From NCBI GenBank assembly GCA_001464765.1, contig LNDV01000038.1, forward strand, positions 62,001 through 126,000: a stretch of 64,000 bases of DNA, in the 5' to 3' direction. Source of the DNA: Betaproteobacteria bacterium Ga0077526 (GTDB lineage Bacteria; Pseudomonadota; Gammaproteobacteria; Burkholderiales; Ga0077523). Under the pieces are notes generated by a model. The model worked only from the letters and a program-made list of their open reading frames with translations, made no database searches and had not been told where the DNA came from. The translations under genes and the position numbers were made by a program. Positions 15,117 through 23,548 of this stretch are shown here, piece after piece; position 1 is the first letter of the stretch, and each line of letters opens with the position of its first letter.

Positions 15117-16190
15117 TCATGGCGCCGCCACGCGCGCGACACCGCCCTTGGTGCCGAGCCAGACGTCGCCGTTCTTCGCGACGGCGATGGCGTACACGTC
15201 ATCGCCTGCGAGCCCTTCCGGATGCGTGAAACGCGTCCACTTCGTCCCGTCGAAGCGACTCGCGCCCCGGTTGGTGCCGAACCACATCGCGCCGCCCGGC
15301 TCGCGGGCGATGCTGTAGACGATGTTTCCGGCGAGACCATCGGCCGTCGTGTAGTTGCGCCATGCAGCACCGTCGTAGCGCCCGGCGCCGCCGCCCCACG
15401 TGCCGGCCCACACACTCCCGTCCGGTGCAGCCAGCACGGCGAACACGTAGTTGGGGTTGTAGCTCTCGGTGCCTTCCACCGAGGTGCTGAGATCGTGGCG
15501 CGACCGGGTGCCGAGGCCGCTGTTCTTGCTGTGCGGCAGATTTCCGGCATTCGGCGCACCGAGGCCTTCCTTGTGAGTCCAGTGCGTCCACTTGTCGCCG
15601 TCGAGCATGGAGACGCCGCCCTCGGTGCCAAACCACACGCGATCCTTCGCATCCACCGAGAGGCCGTAGACCCACTCGTTGATGAGTTCCTTCACGTAGT
15701 TGCGGAACTTCCCCGTCTTGAGATCCACTCGCGACGCCCCGGCCCAGGTCCCGATCCAGAAGTCGCCCTTGCCGCGCTCCGCGAACGAATAGATCCAGTA
15801 GTCGGCGAGGCCGTGCAGCGGGAAGTAGGTCTTCCACTTGCCGTTGCGATAGCGCGACACGCCGCCCGCGTTGGTACCGAACCACTTGTACCCCTGACTG
15901 TCGATGCCGATCGCGAACACGTACTCGTTCGCGAGCCCCTGTTCCCGCGTGAAGGTGTTGCGCACCGCCCGTGACTTCGCATCGATTTCCAGCACCCCGG
16001 CGGAAGTCCCGACCCACAGCGTGTCCGTCGCCTCCTCCATCGCGAGCGAACGCACGAACACATTGCGTCCGACCTCGAAGGTTTCAGCCACCTTCGCCGC
16101 GCCGCCCTCGGCGGCGTGTGCGACCGGTGCGCACGCGACCAGCGCAGCAATCCCGCACAGAAGCTGTCGCGCCATGCGGTTGCCGCTCAT
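15117..16190 (-). CDS. Exported reg_prop beta-propeller protein
   Basis: 357-aa protein with a signal peptide (residues about 6-23, ending VAHAAEG) and seven or so propeller repeats such as DTLWVGTSAGVLEID, GYKWFGTNAGGVSRY and DRVWFGTEGGVSMLDGDKWTHW. The ATG at 16190 overlaps the stop of the cytochrome c gene (ATGA). It is a paralogue of 13922-15073. No enzymatic or signalling output domain is present. The tight coupling to a monoheme cytochrome and to ccm genes suggests a periplasmic partner for cytochromes, by context only. Confidence 0.82.
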   Translation of the reverse strand: MSGNRMARQLLCGIAALVACAPVAHAAEGGAAKVAETFEVGRNVFVRSLAMEEATDTLWVGTSAGVLEIDAKSRAVRNTFTREQGLANEYVFAIGIDSQGYKWFGTNAGGVSRYRNGKWKTYFPLHGLADYWIYSFAERGKGDFWIGTWAGASRVDLKTGKFRNYVKELINEWVYGLSVDAKDRVWFGTEGGVSMLDGDKWTHWTHKEGLGAPNAGNLPHSKNSGLGTRSRHDLSTSVEGTESYNPNYVFAVLAAPDGSVWAGTWGGGAGRYDGAAWRNYTTADGLAGNIVYSIAREPGGAMWFGTNRGASRFDGTKWTRFTHPEGLAGDDVYAIAVAKNGDVWLGTKGGVARVAAP

Positions 16191-16540
16191 GGCTGGAAGC
16201 TCCGCAGATAGGCAATGACATCGAGGAAGTCGTCCTGACGCAGCAGCCCTTCGTAGGCTGGCATGGCACCGCGGCCACCGCGCAGCAGCCGCACGAGTTC
16301 CGTGTCCGGCACCATGAGCGCTGCTCCGCGGGTGAAGTCGGGGGCGCCTGCGGCCTGCCCGCGCCCGTCCTCCCCGTGGCACCGCTCGCAGTGCGTCTCG
16401 TAGAGTTCCTTGCCCTTGCCGGGATCCGCCGCGAACACCTCGCCCGCGGTTCCGGTCAGCAGGATCGTCATGAAGAAGGTCGCCGCTCCGCGACGCACCG
16501 CGCTCAGTCGTTCTCGAACCAAGGTATCCCCCGCTCTCAT
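16187..16540 (-). CDS. Monoheme cytochrome c
   Basis: 117-aa exported class I cytochrome c with a single CERCHG site and a downstream Met in GGRGAMPAYEG as probable axial ligand. Signal peptide about residues 15-35, ending VFAADPG. The start ATG at 16540 overlaps the Sel1 gene stop by 4 nt and the end overlaps the next start by 4 nt, so it is translationally coupled on both sides. Expected to be a small periplasmic electron carrier. Confidence 0.9.
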   Translation of the reverse strand: MRAGDTLVRERLSAVRRGAATFFMTILLTGTAGEVFAADPGKGKELYETHCERCHGEDGRGQAAGAPDFTRGAALMVPDTELVRLLRGGRGAMPAYEGLLRQDDFLDVIAYLRSFQP

Positions 16541-17223
16541 TGCGCACTCACCGTGGTGTCTCCCTTCGCCCGGCTCTCCCACGCTTTCGCGGCCGACTCA
16601 TCCGGCGCGAGGCCCAGTTCGCCCTTGCGATGGGCCGCCGCAAGTCGTTCCATCGCCGAGCGCTCGCCGAGCTGCGCGGCCTGCCGCCAGTGCTTCAGCG
16701 CGTCGGCCGGGCTCTTCGAGAAACCGCTCGCCCCCACTTCGTAGGTTCTGGCGAGACTGAGGTTGGCCAGCAGCGAGCCGCCTTCCGCCGCCTCCTTGAG
16801 GAGCGCGATGCCACGGTTCTCGTCCCTGGGCACGCCTTCGCCTCGCAGAGTCAACTGGCCGAGGCCGAAGCGGCCGTCGGCGGAACCCTGGGCCGCGGCC
16901 TTCGCGAACCATAGGGCGGCTTCCTTGTTCTCTTCGGCCTGGTCGAGGATGAATCCGAGCTTCGCCTGGGCCGGTGCGTACCCGGCTTCTGCCGCCTTGC
17001 GGTAGGACTGCATGGCCCCGGCGACATCCCCCCGCGAGAACGCCTTGTCTCCTGCAGCGACGACAGCAGCGAAGTCCTCGGCGCCCTGTGCTTCCAGCAC
17101 GACGAGGCACACCCACGCGATCGCCGCGATCAGGGCCAGCGCGACGGACGGCACCCTCCGCGGCGTGCTTGCGGAGTGCGTCGAGTGGCGGACAGAGGCA
17201 GACCTCATGTCGGCGGCTCTCAT
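16537..17223 (-). CDS. Sel1-repeat (TPR-like) exported protein
   Basis: 228-aa protein with one N-terminal membrane or signal segment (VALALIAAIAWVCLVVLEAQ) and about four Sel1-like repeats, for example AMQSYRKAAEAGYAPAQAKLG, AALWFAKAAAQGSADGRFGLG and ALKHWRQAAQLGERSAMERLA. Sel1 repeats are helical scaffolds for protein interaction. The gene overlaps ccmI upstream and the cytochrome c gene downstream by 4 nt each. It may help haem-ligation or cytochrome assembly given this position; this is inferred. Confidence 0.82.
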   Translation of the reverse strand: MRAADMRSASVRHSTHSASTPRRVPSVALALIAAIAWVCLVVLEAQGAEDFAAVVAAGDKAFSRGDVAGAMQSYRKAAEAGYAPAQAKLGFILDQAEENKEAALWFAKAAAQGSADGRFGLGQLTLRGEGVPRDENRGIALLKEAAEGGSLLANLSLARTYEVGASGFSKSPADALKHWRQAAQLGERSAMERLAAAHRKGELGLAPDESAAKAWESRAKGDTTVSAQ

Positions 17224-18359
17224 TGCACGACCGCCGCTATGCGCACGGCGACAGCATCCTTGCCGCCGACGGTGATCGGTCCCGACGACCCTTCGAGATC
17301 GCCCGGCTTCGCCAGGGCGTCGCCGGACTTGGAGATCCGCGCCCCGACGATGACCTTCGGAAAGCGCGCTAGCGACATGCCGGGCGCCATGGCCTGGGAC
17401 TCGTTGAGTTCGATGTCCGCGGGAAGATCGCGCACCTGCTTCTGCACGATCGCGAGCGGCATGCGCGGACCTTCGGTGGCGCGCGCATAGACGAACACCT
17501 TGTCGTCGGGCGCTGCCTTCGACGCCATCTTCGGATCCAGCGAGACTCGAACGCGTACGACAGCGCTTCCCGCGCTGTTCGCCTTACCACCCCCATCGTC
17601 GGCCGGCGCGGCGCTCGTCGCCGCGGGGGCATCCGGCTGACGCAACTGGGCTATGTATCCGGCGAGCGCGGTGGCCTCCTGCCCGTCCGGGGGCAACTGG
17701 CTGCGCAGCTTCTCCCACGTCCGAGCCGCTTCCTCGCGCCGCCCGCTCTGCATGTGGACGACTCCCGTGAGCCAGAGCGCCTTGGCATTGGTGGGTGCCT
17801 TCGCGAGCGCCTCCGCTGTGAGCTTCGCCGGCTCGCCTGCCATGCGATCGCCGTTCGCGATACCGAGGGCCTCGGCGAGATCGGCGAGCAGTTGCGGGTC
17901 ATCGCCCTTGAGCGCCCGCGCCTTGCGGAACGCGGCGACCGCCTTCTGATGCTGCTTCATGAAGCCGTAGGTGCGACCCAGCAGCACCCAGCCTTCAGCG
18001 TCTTCCGGATTCTTCGCGAGCCGCTCTTCCAGTTTCGCGGCCATCTCGTCAACGCCGTGCGCCTCACCTCCTGCCGCGCCAGTCTGGGGGTGATTCGGCG
18101 GCGTCTGGGCGTCGCTCGCAGCGCCCGTCGCATTCGCCACCATGCGACCGGCGGGCGGCATCTCCACGGCATCGAGCGAGCCGAGCCACAGATACATCGC
18201 CATGGCCACGACCGGCATGGTCGCCACTGCGATGAACACGCCCGCCCTCCCGCCGGCGCTCTTCTCGCCTTCCTTCGCACGCCAGCCGCTCAGCGGCAGC
18301 ACGACGAACGCCAGACCCGCGAGAATCATGAACGCGGCCACCACCCAGAACGTCATCAT
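17220..18359 (-). CDS. ccmI: Cytochrome c maturation protein CcmI (TPR)
   Basis: 379 aa. Two membrane segments at the N terminus (about 4-21 and 40-60, FWVVAAFMILAGLAFVVLP and VFIAVATMPVVAMAMYLWL) are followed by TPR repeats (EGWVLLGRTYGFMKQHQKAV, AKALWLTGVVHMQSGRREEA) and a C-terminal periplasmic domain of the CcmI/CcmH C-terminal type (VRVSLDPKMASKAAPDDKVFVYARA...GPRMPLAIV). CcmI presents apocytochrome to the haem lyase. The ATG overlaps the ccmH stop by 4 nt (ATGA). Part of an operon with ccmF and ccmH; ccmG is not between them. Confidence 0.9.
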   Translation of the reverse strand: MMTFWVVAAFMILAGLAFVVLPLSGWRAKEGEKSAGGRAGVFIAVATMPVVAMAMYLWLGSLDAVEMPPAGRMVANATGAASDAQTPPNHPQTGAAGGEAHGVDEMAAKLEERLAKNPEDAEGWVLLGRTYGFMKQHQKAVAAFRKARALKGDDPQLLADLAEALGIANGDRMAGEPAKLTAEALAKAPTNAKALWLTGVVHMQSGRREEAARTWEKLRSQLPPDGQEATALAGYIAQLRQPDAPAATSAAPADDGGGKANSAGSAVVRVRVSLDPKMASKAAPDDKVFVYARATEGPRMPLAIVQKQVRDLPADIELNESQAMAPGMSLARFPKVIVGARISKSGDALAKPGDLEGSSGPITVGGKDAVAVRIAAVVQ

Positions 18360-18811
18360 GTCAGGGACTCCTCTTCTTCCTCGGTGACGGACGGACCCGC
18401 CGCCGGGGTGTGGCGACGAATCGTCCGCCAGGCAATCCAGCCGCCCACGCCGACGAGCAGCGCGGGCCCGAGCCACAGCAGTGCCGTGCTCGGCTTGAAA
18501 GGGGGGCGATAACGGACGAAGTCGCCGTATCGATCGACGAGGTAGGCCACGACCGCTTCCTCGGAGGCGCCGCGCGTGACCTGCTGATAGACCTCCGCGC
18601 GCAGGTCCTGCGCGAGCGAAGCGTGCGAGTCCTCGATGTTCTGGTTCTGGCAAACGAGGCAGCGCAGTTCCGCGATGAGGCGCTTGTATCGCGCCTCGTG
18701 TTCGGGGTTGTCGAACGTATACGGCGTGTCCGCGGCCACCGCACCGGAAGCGGCGCAGAGCGCGAACCACACGGGAAACAACGCGAGACACAGCCTGCGA
18801 AGGATGTTCAT
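18356..18811 (-). CDS. ccmH: Cytochrome c maturation protein CcmH (apocytochrome thiol reductant)
   Basis: 151 aa with signal peptide (about residues 7-27), the family signature RCLVCQNQNIEDS with redox cysteines C51 and C54, and one C-terminal membrane segment (LLWLGPALLVGVGGWIAW). CcmH keeps the haem-binding cysteines of apocytochrome reduced and acts with CcmF and CcmI. The acidic tail TEEEEESLT ends at the ccmI overlap. It starts 1 nt after the ccmF stop. Confidence 0.94.
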   Translation of the reverse strand: MNILRRLCLALFPVWFALCAASGAVAADTPYTFDNPEHEARYKRLIAELRCLVCQNQNIEDSHASLAQDLRAEVYQQVTRGASEEAVVAYLVDRYGDFVRYRPPFKPSTALLWLGPALLVGVGGWIAWRTIRRHTPAAGPSVTEEEEESLT

Positions 18812-18812
18812 G

Positions 18813-20783
18813 TCAGCCGACTCCTCCGGCCGCAGCCGGGCCCGCCACGCGGCTGCGCGACACCGTGCGGGTTTCGCGGAACCGGCGATCCGACACCGCG
18901 ATGAGTCCCCCCGCGGCCATCAGCAGGGCACCAAGCCAGATGCAGCGCACGAAAGGCTTCACGTAAAGCCGCGCGCTCCACGCCCCGCCTTCCAGCTGCT
19001 CCCCGAGGGACACGTACAGGTCGCGCGTGATGCCGGGATCGATGCCGGCCTCGGTCATGGCCATGCCGCGCACGCCGTACGCGCGCTTCTGCGGTGACAG
19101 GGTCGCGACGGGCGCGCCGTTGCGTGTGACGTGGACCGTGCCTTCGAGCGCCCGGTAGTTCGGACCGGTCACCTCGTCCACCGACGACAGCGTGAAGCGA
19201 TATCCCGCGACATCGGCGGACTCGCCCACCGACAGCTTCCGATGGACCTCCAGGCTGGCCGAGGCACTCACCGCCACGCCGACGATGGCGACGGCCACGC
19301 CGAGGTGCGCGACGCCCATCCCCCAGACGGACCGGCTGAGGTTCTGCCAGCCCGAGGCCTTCGCGCGCTCGGCGAGGGCCATCGCGGTGCCGACGACGAT
19401 CCACGCCGCCACCACCGTTCCAACGATCGACACCCAGATCGAATCTCGCAGGACGGCGAAGCCGAACGCGAGCCCGATCACGCAGGCCGCGGCAGCGGCG
19501 TACTTCACCTGGCCGGCGAGCCGCTTCGCGTTGTCGCTCTTCCATCTCGCCGCGGACCCGAGCGGCATCAGCATGCCGATGGCCAGAGCGAGCGGAACGA
19601 ACACGCTGTTGAAGTAAGGGGCACCGACGGAGATCTTGCCGAGACCGAGGGCTTCGACCAGGAGCGGATACACGGTCCCGAGCAGCACGCTTGCGGTGGC
19701 CGCCGCGAGAAGAACATTGTTGGCAAGCAGCAGACTCTCGCGGGACACGGGTGTGAATCCTGTGCTGACCGCACCGAGCTTCGGCGCACGCCACGCGTAC
19801 AGCGCGAGCGACCCGCCGATGACGAGGGCGAGCAATCCGAGAATGAAGATGCCACGCGCCGGATCGGACGCGAAGGCGTGAACGGATGTGAGGACGCCGG
19901 ATCGCACGAGGAAGGTGCCGAGCAGGCTCAGTGCGAACGCGGTGACGGCGAGCAGCAGCGTCCAGCTCCGGAACAGGCCGCGCTTGTCGGAAGTCGCCAG
20001 CGAGTGGAGCAACGCCGTGCCTGCGAGCCACGGCATGAAGGAGGCGTTCTCGACGGGGTCCCAGAACCACCAGCCGCCCCAGCCCAGCTCGTAGTACGCC
20101 CACCAGCTGCCCAGGGCGATGCCGATGGTGAGGAAGATCCACGCCACCAGCGTCCAGGGTCTTGCCCATCGCGCCCAGGCCGCATCGAAGCGACCGTCGA
20201 GAAGCGACGCGATCGCGAAGCCGAAGGCCACCGCAAACCCCACGTACCCGGTGTAGAGGATCGGCGGATGCATCACAAGGCCGATGTCCTGCAGCAGCGG
20301 GTTGAGGTCCTGACCGTCCTCGAGGGCCGGCAGGACGCGGGCGAACGGGTTGGAGGTGATGAGCAGGAACGCCAGGAAGCCGAAGCTCACCAGCCCCATC
20401 ACGCCGAGCACCCGCGCCGCGAACGCCGGCGGTAGCGCGCGGCTGCGCAGCGCTACCGCGCCCGACCACAATCCGAGGATCGTGACCCACAGCAGCAAGG
20501 AACCCTCATGGGCTCCCCAAGTCGCGGCGATGCGGTATTGCAGCGGCAGAAGCGAGTTGGAGTTGCGGGCGACGTAGACCACCGAATAGTCGCCGACCAC
20601 GAACGCGTGGGCGAGTGCCGCGAAGGCCATCAGCAGGAAGAGACATTGACCGAGAGCAGCCGGCCGCGCCACGGCGACCCAGGCCCCCCAGCCGCGCTGC
20701 GCACCGACCAGAGGAAACACTGCCTGAACTGCAGCGAGACAAGCCGCGAGGATCAGCGCGAGATGACCGAGTTCCGGTGTCAT
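18813..20783 (-). CDS. ccmF: Haem lyase CcmF of cytochrome c maturation
   Basis: 656 aa, the usual CcmF length, with many membrane segments, the tryptophan-rich haem-handling motif WGGWWFWDPVEN (about 235-246), and a conserved His in VMHPPILYTGYVGF (about 171-184). CcmF transfers haem from CcmE to apocytochromes at the periplasmic face. The ATG at 20783 is chosen by alignment to the expected CcmF N terminus; no strong Shine-Dalgarno sequence is visible. It heads the minus-strand operon ccmF-ccmH-ccmI-Sel1-cytochrome c-propellers. ccmABCDE and ccmG are not in this window. Confidence 0.94.
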   Translation of the reverse strand: MTPELGHLALILAACLAAVQAVFPLVGAQRGWGAWVAVARPAALGQCLFLLMAFAALAHAFVVGDYSVVYVARNSNSLLPLQYRIAATWGAHEGSLLLWVTILGLWSGAVALRSRALPPAFAARVLGVMGLVSFGFLAFLLITSNPFARVLPALEDGQDLNPLLQDIGLVMHPPILYTGYVGFAVAFGFAIASLLDGRFDAAWARWARPWTLVAWIFLTIGIALGSWWAYYELGWGGWWFWDPVENASFMPWLAGTALLHSLATSDKRGLFRSWTLLLAVTAFALSLLGTFLVRSGVLTSVHAFASDPARGIFILGLLALVIGGSLALYAWRAPKLGAVSTGFTPVSRESLLLANNVLLAAATASVLLGTVYPLLVEALGLGKISVGAPYFNSVFVPLALAIGMLMPLGSAARWKSDNAKRLAGQVKYAAAAACVIGLAFGFAVLRDSIWVSIVGTVVAAWIVVGTAMALAERAKASGWQNLSRSVWGMGVAHLGVAVAIVGVAVSASASLEVHRKLSVGESADVAGYRFTLSSVDEVTGPNYRALEGTVHVTRNGAPVATLSPQKRAYGVRGMAMTEAGIDPGITRDLYVSLGEQLEGGAWSARLYVKPFVRCIWLGALLMAAGGLIAVSDRRFRETRTVSRSRVAGPAAAGGVG

Positions 20784-21000
20784 CGCTGCGCGTCCGAATC
20801 GGTGAGAAGCGGAGAAGTCAGAGACGCCATGCGATCCCCGGCGCGTCGCTGATGTGTCGTTCGCCTGCCGTCGGCGGTATGCAAGATGTCCCCCCTTCTG
20901 TTGCGATGCTGCGGATGCTTCTGCGTCTCGCGACTTCACGGCGCCACCGTGTCGTCGCTTCCCTGGGAACGAATGCTGCGCATCGCGGCGCTCCAAGTCA

Positions 21001-21015
21001 TGTGACTAAGTCACA
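21001..21015. promoter_or_regulatory. Palindrome TGTGAC-TAA-GTCACA, putative operator
   Basis: A 15-bp inverted repeat (TGTGACTAAGTCACA) centred 120 nt upstream of the tetraheme cytochrome start and 225 nt upstream of ccmF. The core GTGAC-N3-GTCAC equals that at 11133-11145 in front of the other cytochrome cluster. The half-site resembles Crp-family TGTGA, but the inner spacing is one base shorter than usual. Probably bound by the Crp/Fnr-type regulator at 11193-11867. Confidence 0.55.
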
Positions 21016-21040
21016 CACGGGGGGCCCGATCACGCATTCC

Positions 21041-21054
21041 TTGATCTAGCGCAA
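21041..21054. promoter_or_regulatory. Fnr-like half-conserved site
   Basis: TTGAT-CTAG-CGCAA matches the Fnr/Dnr consensus TTGAT-N4-ATCAA in 8 of 10 defined positions and sits 74-87 nt upstream of the tetraheme cytochrome start. Weak evidence on its own. Confidence 0.35.
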
Positions 21055-21127
21055 ATGCGGAGGTGCCTCGCGCGAATCAGATACGCCCATCTGCCGACCC
21101 GAACGCACTCGAAGCGCTCCGTAACCG

Positions 21128-22201
21128 ATGTTCCTACGCACTCTTGGATGTCTCGCCGCGTTGCTGCTGGCGACCAACGCACGGGCTGCGGACACCCCGA
21201 CCGCGGCGGAGGCCGGCCGTCGTGTGTTCGACTACTACTGCTATCAGTGTCACGGCTACAACGGCGACGCGCGCACGGTTGCCGCGCAGTTTTTGCGCGT
21301 GAAGCCGCGCGACTTCACGCGCACGCGTCCGCGCGATCTCACGCGCGACGCGATGATCGCGACGGTGCGCGACGGAAAGGACGGCTCGCCGATGCGCGGG
21401 TTCTCGCGCGTGCTGAAGCCGGCGGAGATCGTGGCGGTGGTGGACTACGTGCGCACGAAGTTCATGGGCGCGCCGCGCTCGGACCATCGCTACCATACGG
21501 TGGCCAACGGCTGGCCGGATCACCAGCGGCATGCCGCCGCCTTTCCGTTTGCGGAAGGCCGCATGCCGATCGACGAGCCTTGGGAATCACTGACCGACAC
21601 GCAACGCGCCGGACGAAAGGTGTTCCTGGCCGCCTGTGTGAGCTGTCACGAACCGGTTCGCACCAACCCGGCACCGGTTTGGGAATCGGACGCGGTGACC
21701 TACCCCAAGAACACGGAGACTTGCGACGGCTGCCACGACAGTTCTCGCTATCTGCACGCCGATGCATCGCTGCCCCGCGCAACGGGCCAGCGCACCGCGT
21801 TCTCCGTCCATGCACACGCGCCGGTTCGTCCGCTGTCACAAGCGGGCTCGGCGGGACGCACGCTGTTTCTGAAGAACTGTTCTTTCTGTCACGCGGCCGA
21901 CGGCACCGGACGCAACTGGATCGGTGCCTTCCTGGATCCGCCCCCGCGCAATCTCGTCGCGGCCGGCTTCCTCGAAAGCCTCAACGACGCGCAGCTGACG
22001 GACAGGATTCGAAAGGGATTGCCAGGGACCTCGATGCCGGCCTGGGGCGGCATCCTCTCGAAGGCCGAGATCGACGCGGTGGTCCGCTACCTGCGAGAGG
22101 TCGTGGCGCAGCACCCGCGGCAGACCCGCGCGGCGGAGGCCGTCAGCCGGTCCGCGGAACCCGCACCTCGAACGCTGGGCTGGACGCGGGCGGCCAGGTG
22201 A
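21128..22201 (+). CDS. Tetraheme cytochrome c with two class I domains
   Basis: 357-aa exported protein. Haem sites are CYQCHG (about 38-43), CVSCHE (about 169), CDGCHD (about 199) and CSFCHA (about 251). The first and last look like class I cytochrome c domains with Met ligand regions (GSPMRGFSRV and GTSMPAWGG); the middle pair is a short diheme insert. Signal peptide about 1-21 (ends ARAADT). The ATG at 21128 lacks a clear Shine-Dalgarno sequence. It is divergent from ccmF across a shared regulatory region. Likely part of the same respiratory system. Confidence 0.85.
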   Translation: MFLRTLGCLAALLLATNARAADTPTAAEAGRRVFDYYCYQCHGYNGDARTVAAQFLRVKPRDFTRTRPRDLTRDAMIATVRDGKDGSPMRGFSRVLKPAEIVAVVDYVRTKFMGAPRSDHRYHTVANGWPDHQRHAAAFPFAEGRMPIDEPWESLTDTQRAGRKVFLAACVSCHEPVRTNPAPVWESDAVTYPKNTETCDGCHDSSRYLHADASLPRATGQRTAFSVHAHAPVRPLSQAGSAGRTLFLKNCSFCHAADGTGRNWIGAFLDPPPRNLVAAGFLESLNDAQLTDRIRKGLPGTSMPAWGGILSKAEIDAVVRYLREVVAQHPRQTRAAEAVSRSAEPAPRTLGWTRAAR

Positions 22202-22216
22202 CGATGCGGTGCCGGA

Positions 22217-22840
22217 TCAGCGCAGCAGCCCGCGCGCCGCGAGGTCCTGCTCAAGCAGATCGGCCGAGCGGAAACGATGGGTGTGGTAGCCGAGCCCGTC
22301 GGCAGCATCGATGTTCGCCGCGCTGTCGTCGATGAACAATGTCGTGCGCGGATCGAGCCCGGTGCGCGTGCGGGTGAGTTCGAAGATGCGCGGGTCGGGC
22401 TTCGCGAGCCGGACCTCGCCGGACACCACGATGTCCTCGAACCAGCCGAGGAACTCGTAGCGCGCCCGCGCGATGGGAAACGTCTCTGCAGACCAGTTGG
22501 TGAGCGCCACAAGCCTTCGGCCATCGGCGCGCAGTCGCGTGAGCAGTTCCACCGTCGGCTCGATGGCGCCACCCAGCATCCTCTCCCATTGCTCATGCCA
22601 CAGGGCAATGGGCCCGGCGTAGTCCGGGAACAGCCGCTGCCGCGCAGCAACGGCATCGCGGAAACTGCCTCCCTCGTCCAGCGAGTGGTTCCAGGACGGC
22701 GGGCACACGACGGTGAGGAAGTGTTCCATCTGCGCTTCGGACGCGAACACCGAGCGGTACAGATGGCGCGGATTCCAGTCAATGAGCACGCCGCCCAGAT
22801 CGAACAGGACGACGTCGATCGGTGCCGGCGTCTCAGTCAC
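22217..22840 (-). CDS. HAD-superfamily hydrolase (sugar-phosphatase-like)
   Basis: 207 aa with HAD motifs: FDLGGVLID (motif I, residues about 13-21), ALTNW (motif II), KPDPRIF (motif III) and FIDDSAANIDAA (motif IV). The nucleophile Asp is followed by Leu-Gly rather than x-Asp, as in the YihX-like branch. The start is a GTG at 22840. It is convergent with the tetraheme cytochrome gene, 15 nt apart. The substrate cannot be told from sequence. Confidence 0.87.
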   Translation of the reverse strand: MTETPAPIDVVLFDLGGVLIDWNPRHLYRSVFASEAQMEHFLTVVCPPSWNHSLDEGGSFRDAVAARQRLFPDYAGPIALWHEQWERMLGGAIEPTVELLTRLRADGRRLVALTNWSAETFPIARARYEFLGWFEDIVVSGEVRLAKPDPRIFELTRTRTGLDPRTTLFIDDSAANIDAADGLGYHTHRFRSADLLEQDLAARGLLR

Positions 22841-22864
22841 GCCAGGCTCCCGGGAGCAATAGGG

Positions 22865-23548
22865 TCACTCGGACCACTGCAGCACATCCTCCAGTCCGGC
22901 GCGCTCGGTGCGGTAGCCATTGATCGAAGCGTCCCGCGCCCCATAGCCGAATGAGAGCCCGCATACCACCATCCGGTCATCCGGGAGGCCGAAATGCGCG
23001 CGCGCGACCTGCGGGTAGCTCGCGAGTGCAGCCTGCGCGATGCAGTCCACGCCCTGCGCGACAAGGGCGAGCATCAGCGAGGACAGATACAGACCGCAAT
23101 CGAGCGCGCCGTACGTGCCGAGCGCGCGGTCCGTCGTGAGCACAGCGACATGCGGGGCGCCGAACCCGCGGAAGTTCTCGAGCGACTGGGACTGCGCGCG
23201 CTCCTTCTCGTCGCGGCCGATCCCCAGAGCCTGATAGAGCTGCACGCCACAGACCTTGCGGCGGTCGCGATAGACGCCGAGGTAGGCCTCCGGAAAGGGG
23301 ATGTCCGAAGTGCCGGGTACGCCGGACGACGCCACGGCGAAGTAGCTTTCGGTGAGGCGGTCACGCGATGCGCCGGAGGCGATGTGAACGCGCCAGGGCT
23401 GCGTGTTGCACCATGACGGCGTGCGCTGCGCAGTGCGCATCGCGGCCTCGATGGCGCCGCGGGGCACCGGATCCTGCCGGTAGGCCCGGCAGCTGAACCG
23501 GCGGGCGAGCAGCGTGTCGAGTTGCGTCAGGGCCGGTGTGGCGGTCAT
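22865..23548 (-). CDS. Nitroreductase-family flavoprotein
   Basis: 227 aa. RRFSCRAYRQDPVP near the N terminus and RTPSWCNTQPWRVHIASG are the usual FMN-binding and dimer motifs, with a C-terminal GLSFGYGARDASINGYRTER. Such enzymes reduce nitro compounds, quinones or similar acceptors with NAD(P)H. It overlaps the AhpD-like gene by 4 nt (ATGA), so the two are co-translated and possibly functionally linked. Confidence 0.9.
   Translation of the reverse strand: MTATPALTQLDTLLARRFSCRAYRQDPVPRGAIEAAMRTAQRTPSWCNTQPWRVHIASGASRDRLTESYFAVASSGVPGTSDIPFPEAYLGVYRDRRKVCGVQLYQALGIGRDEKERAQSQSLENFRGFGAPHVAVLTTDRALGTYGALDCGLYLSSLMLALVAQGVDCIAQAALASYPQVARAHFGLPDDRMVVCGLSFGYGARDASINGYRTERAGLEDVLQWSE

Larger units (their letters stand above)
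20784..21127. other. Divergent intergenic region between ccmF and tetraheme cytochrome
   Basis: No gene was found in these 344 nt. It separates two divergently transcribed genes and carries the regulatory-looking sequences at 21001-21015 and 21041-21054, so both promoters should lie here. Confidence 0.7.

Noticed and set aside
18356..20783. A missing ccmG between ccmF and ccmH
   Set aside because: Only 1 nt separates the two genes, so there is no room for a hidden or degraded ccmG.
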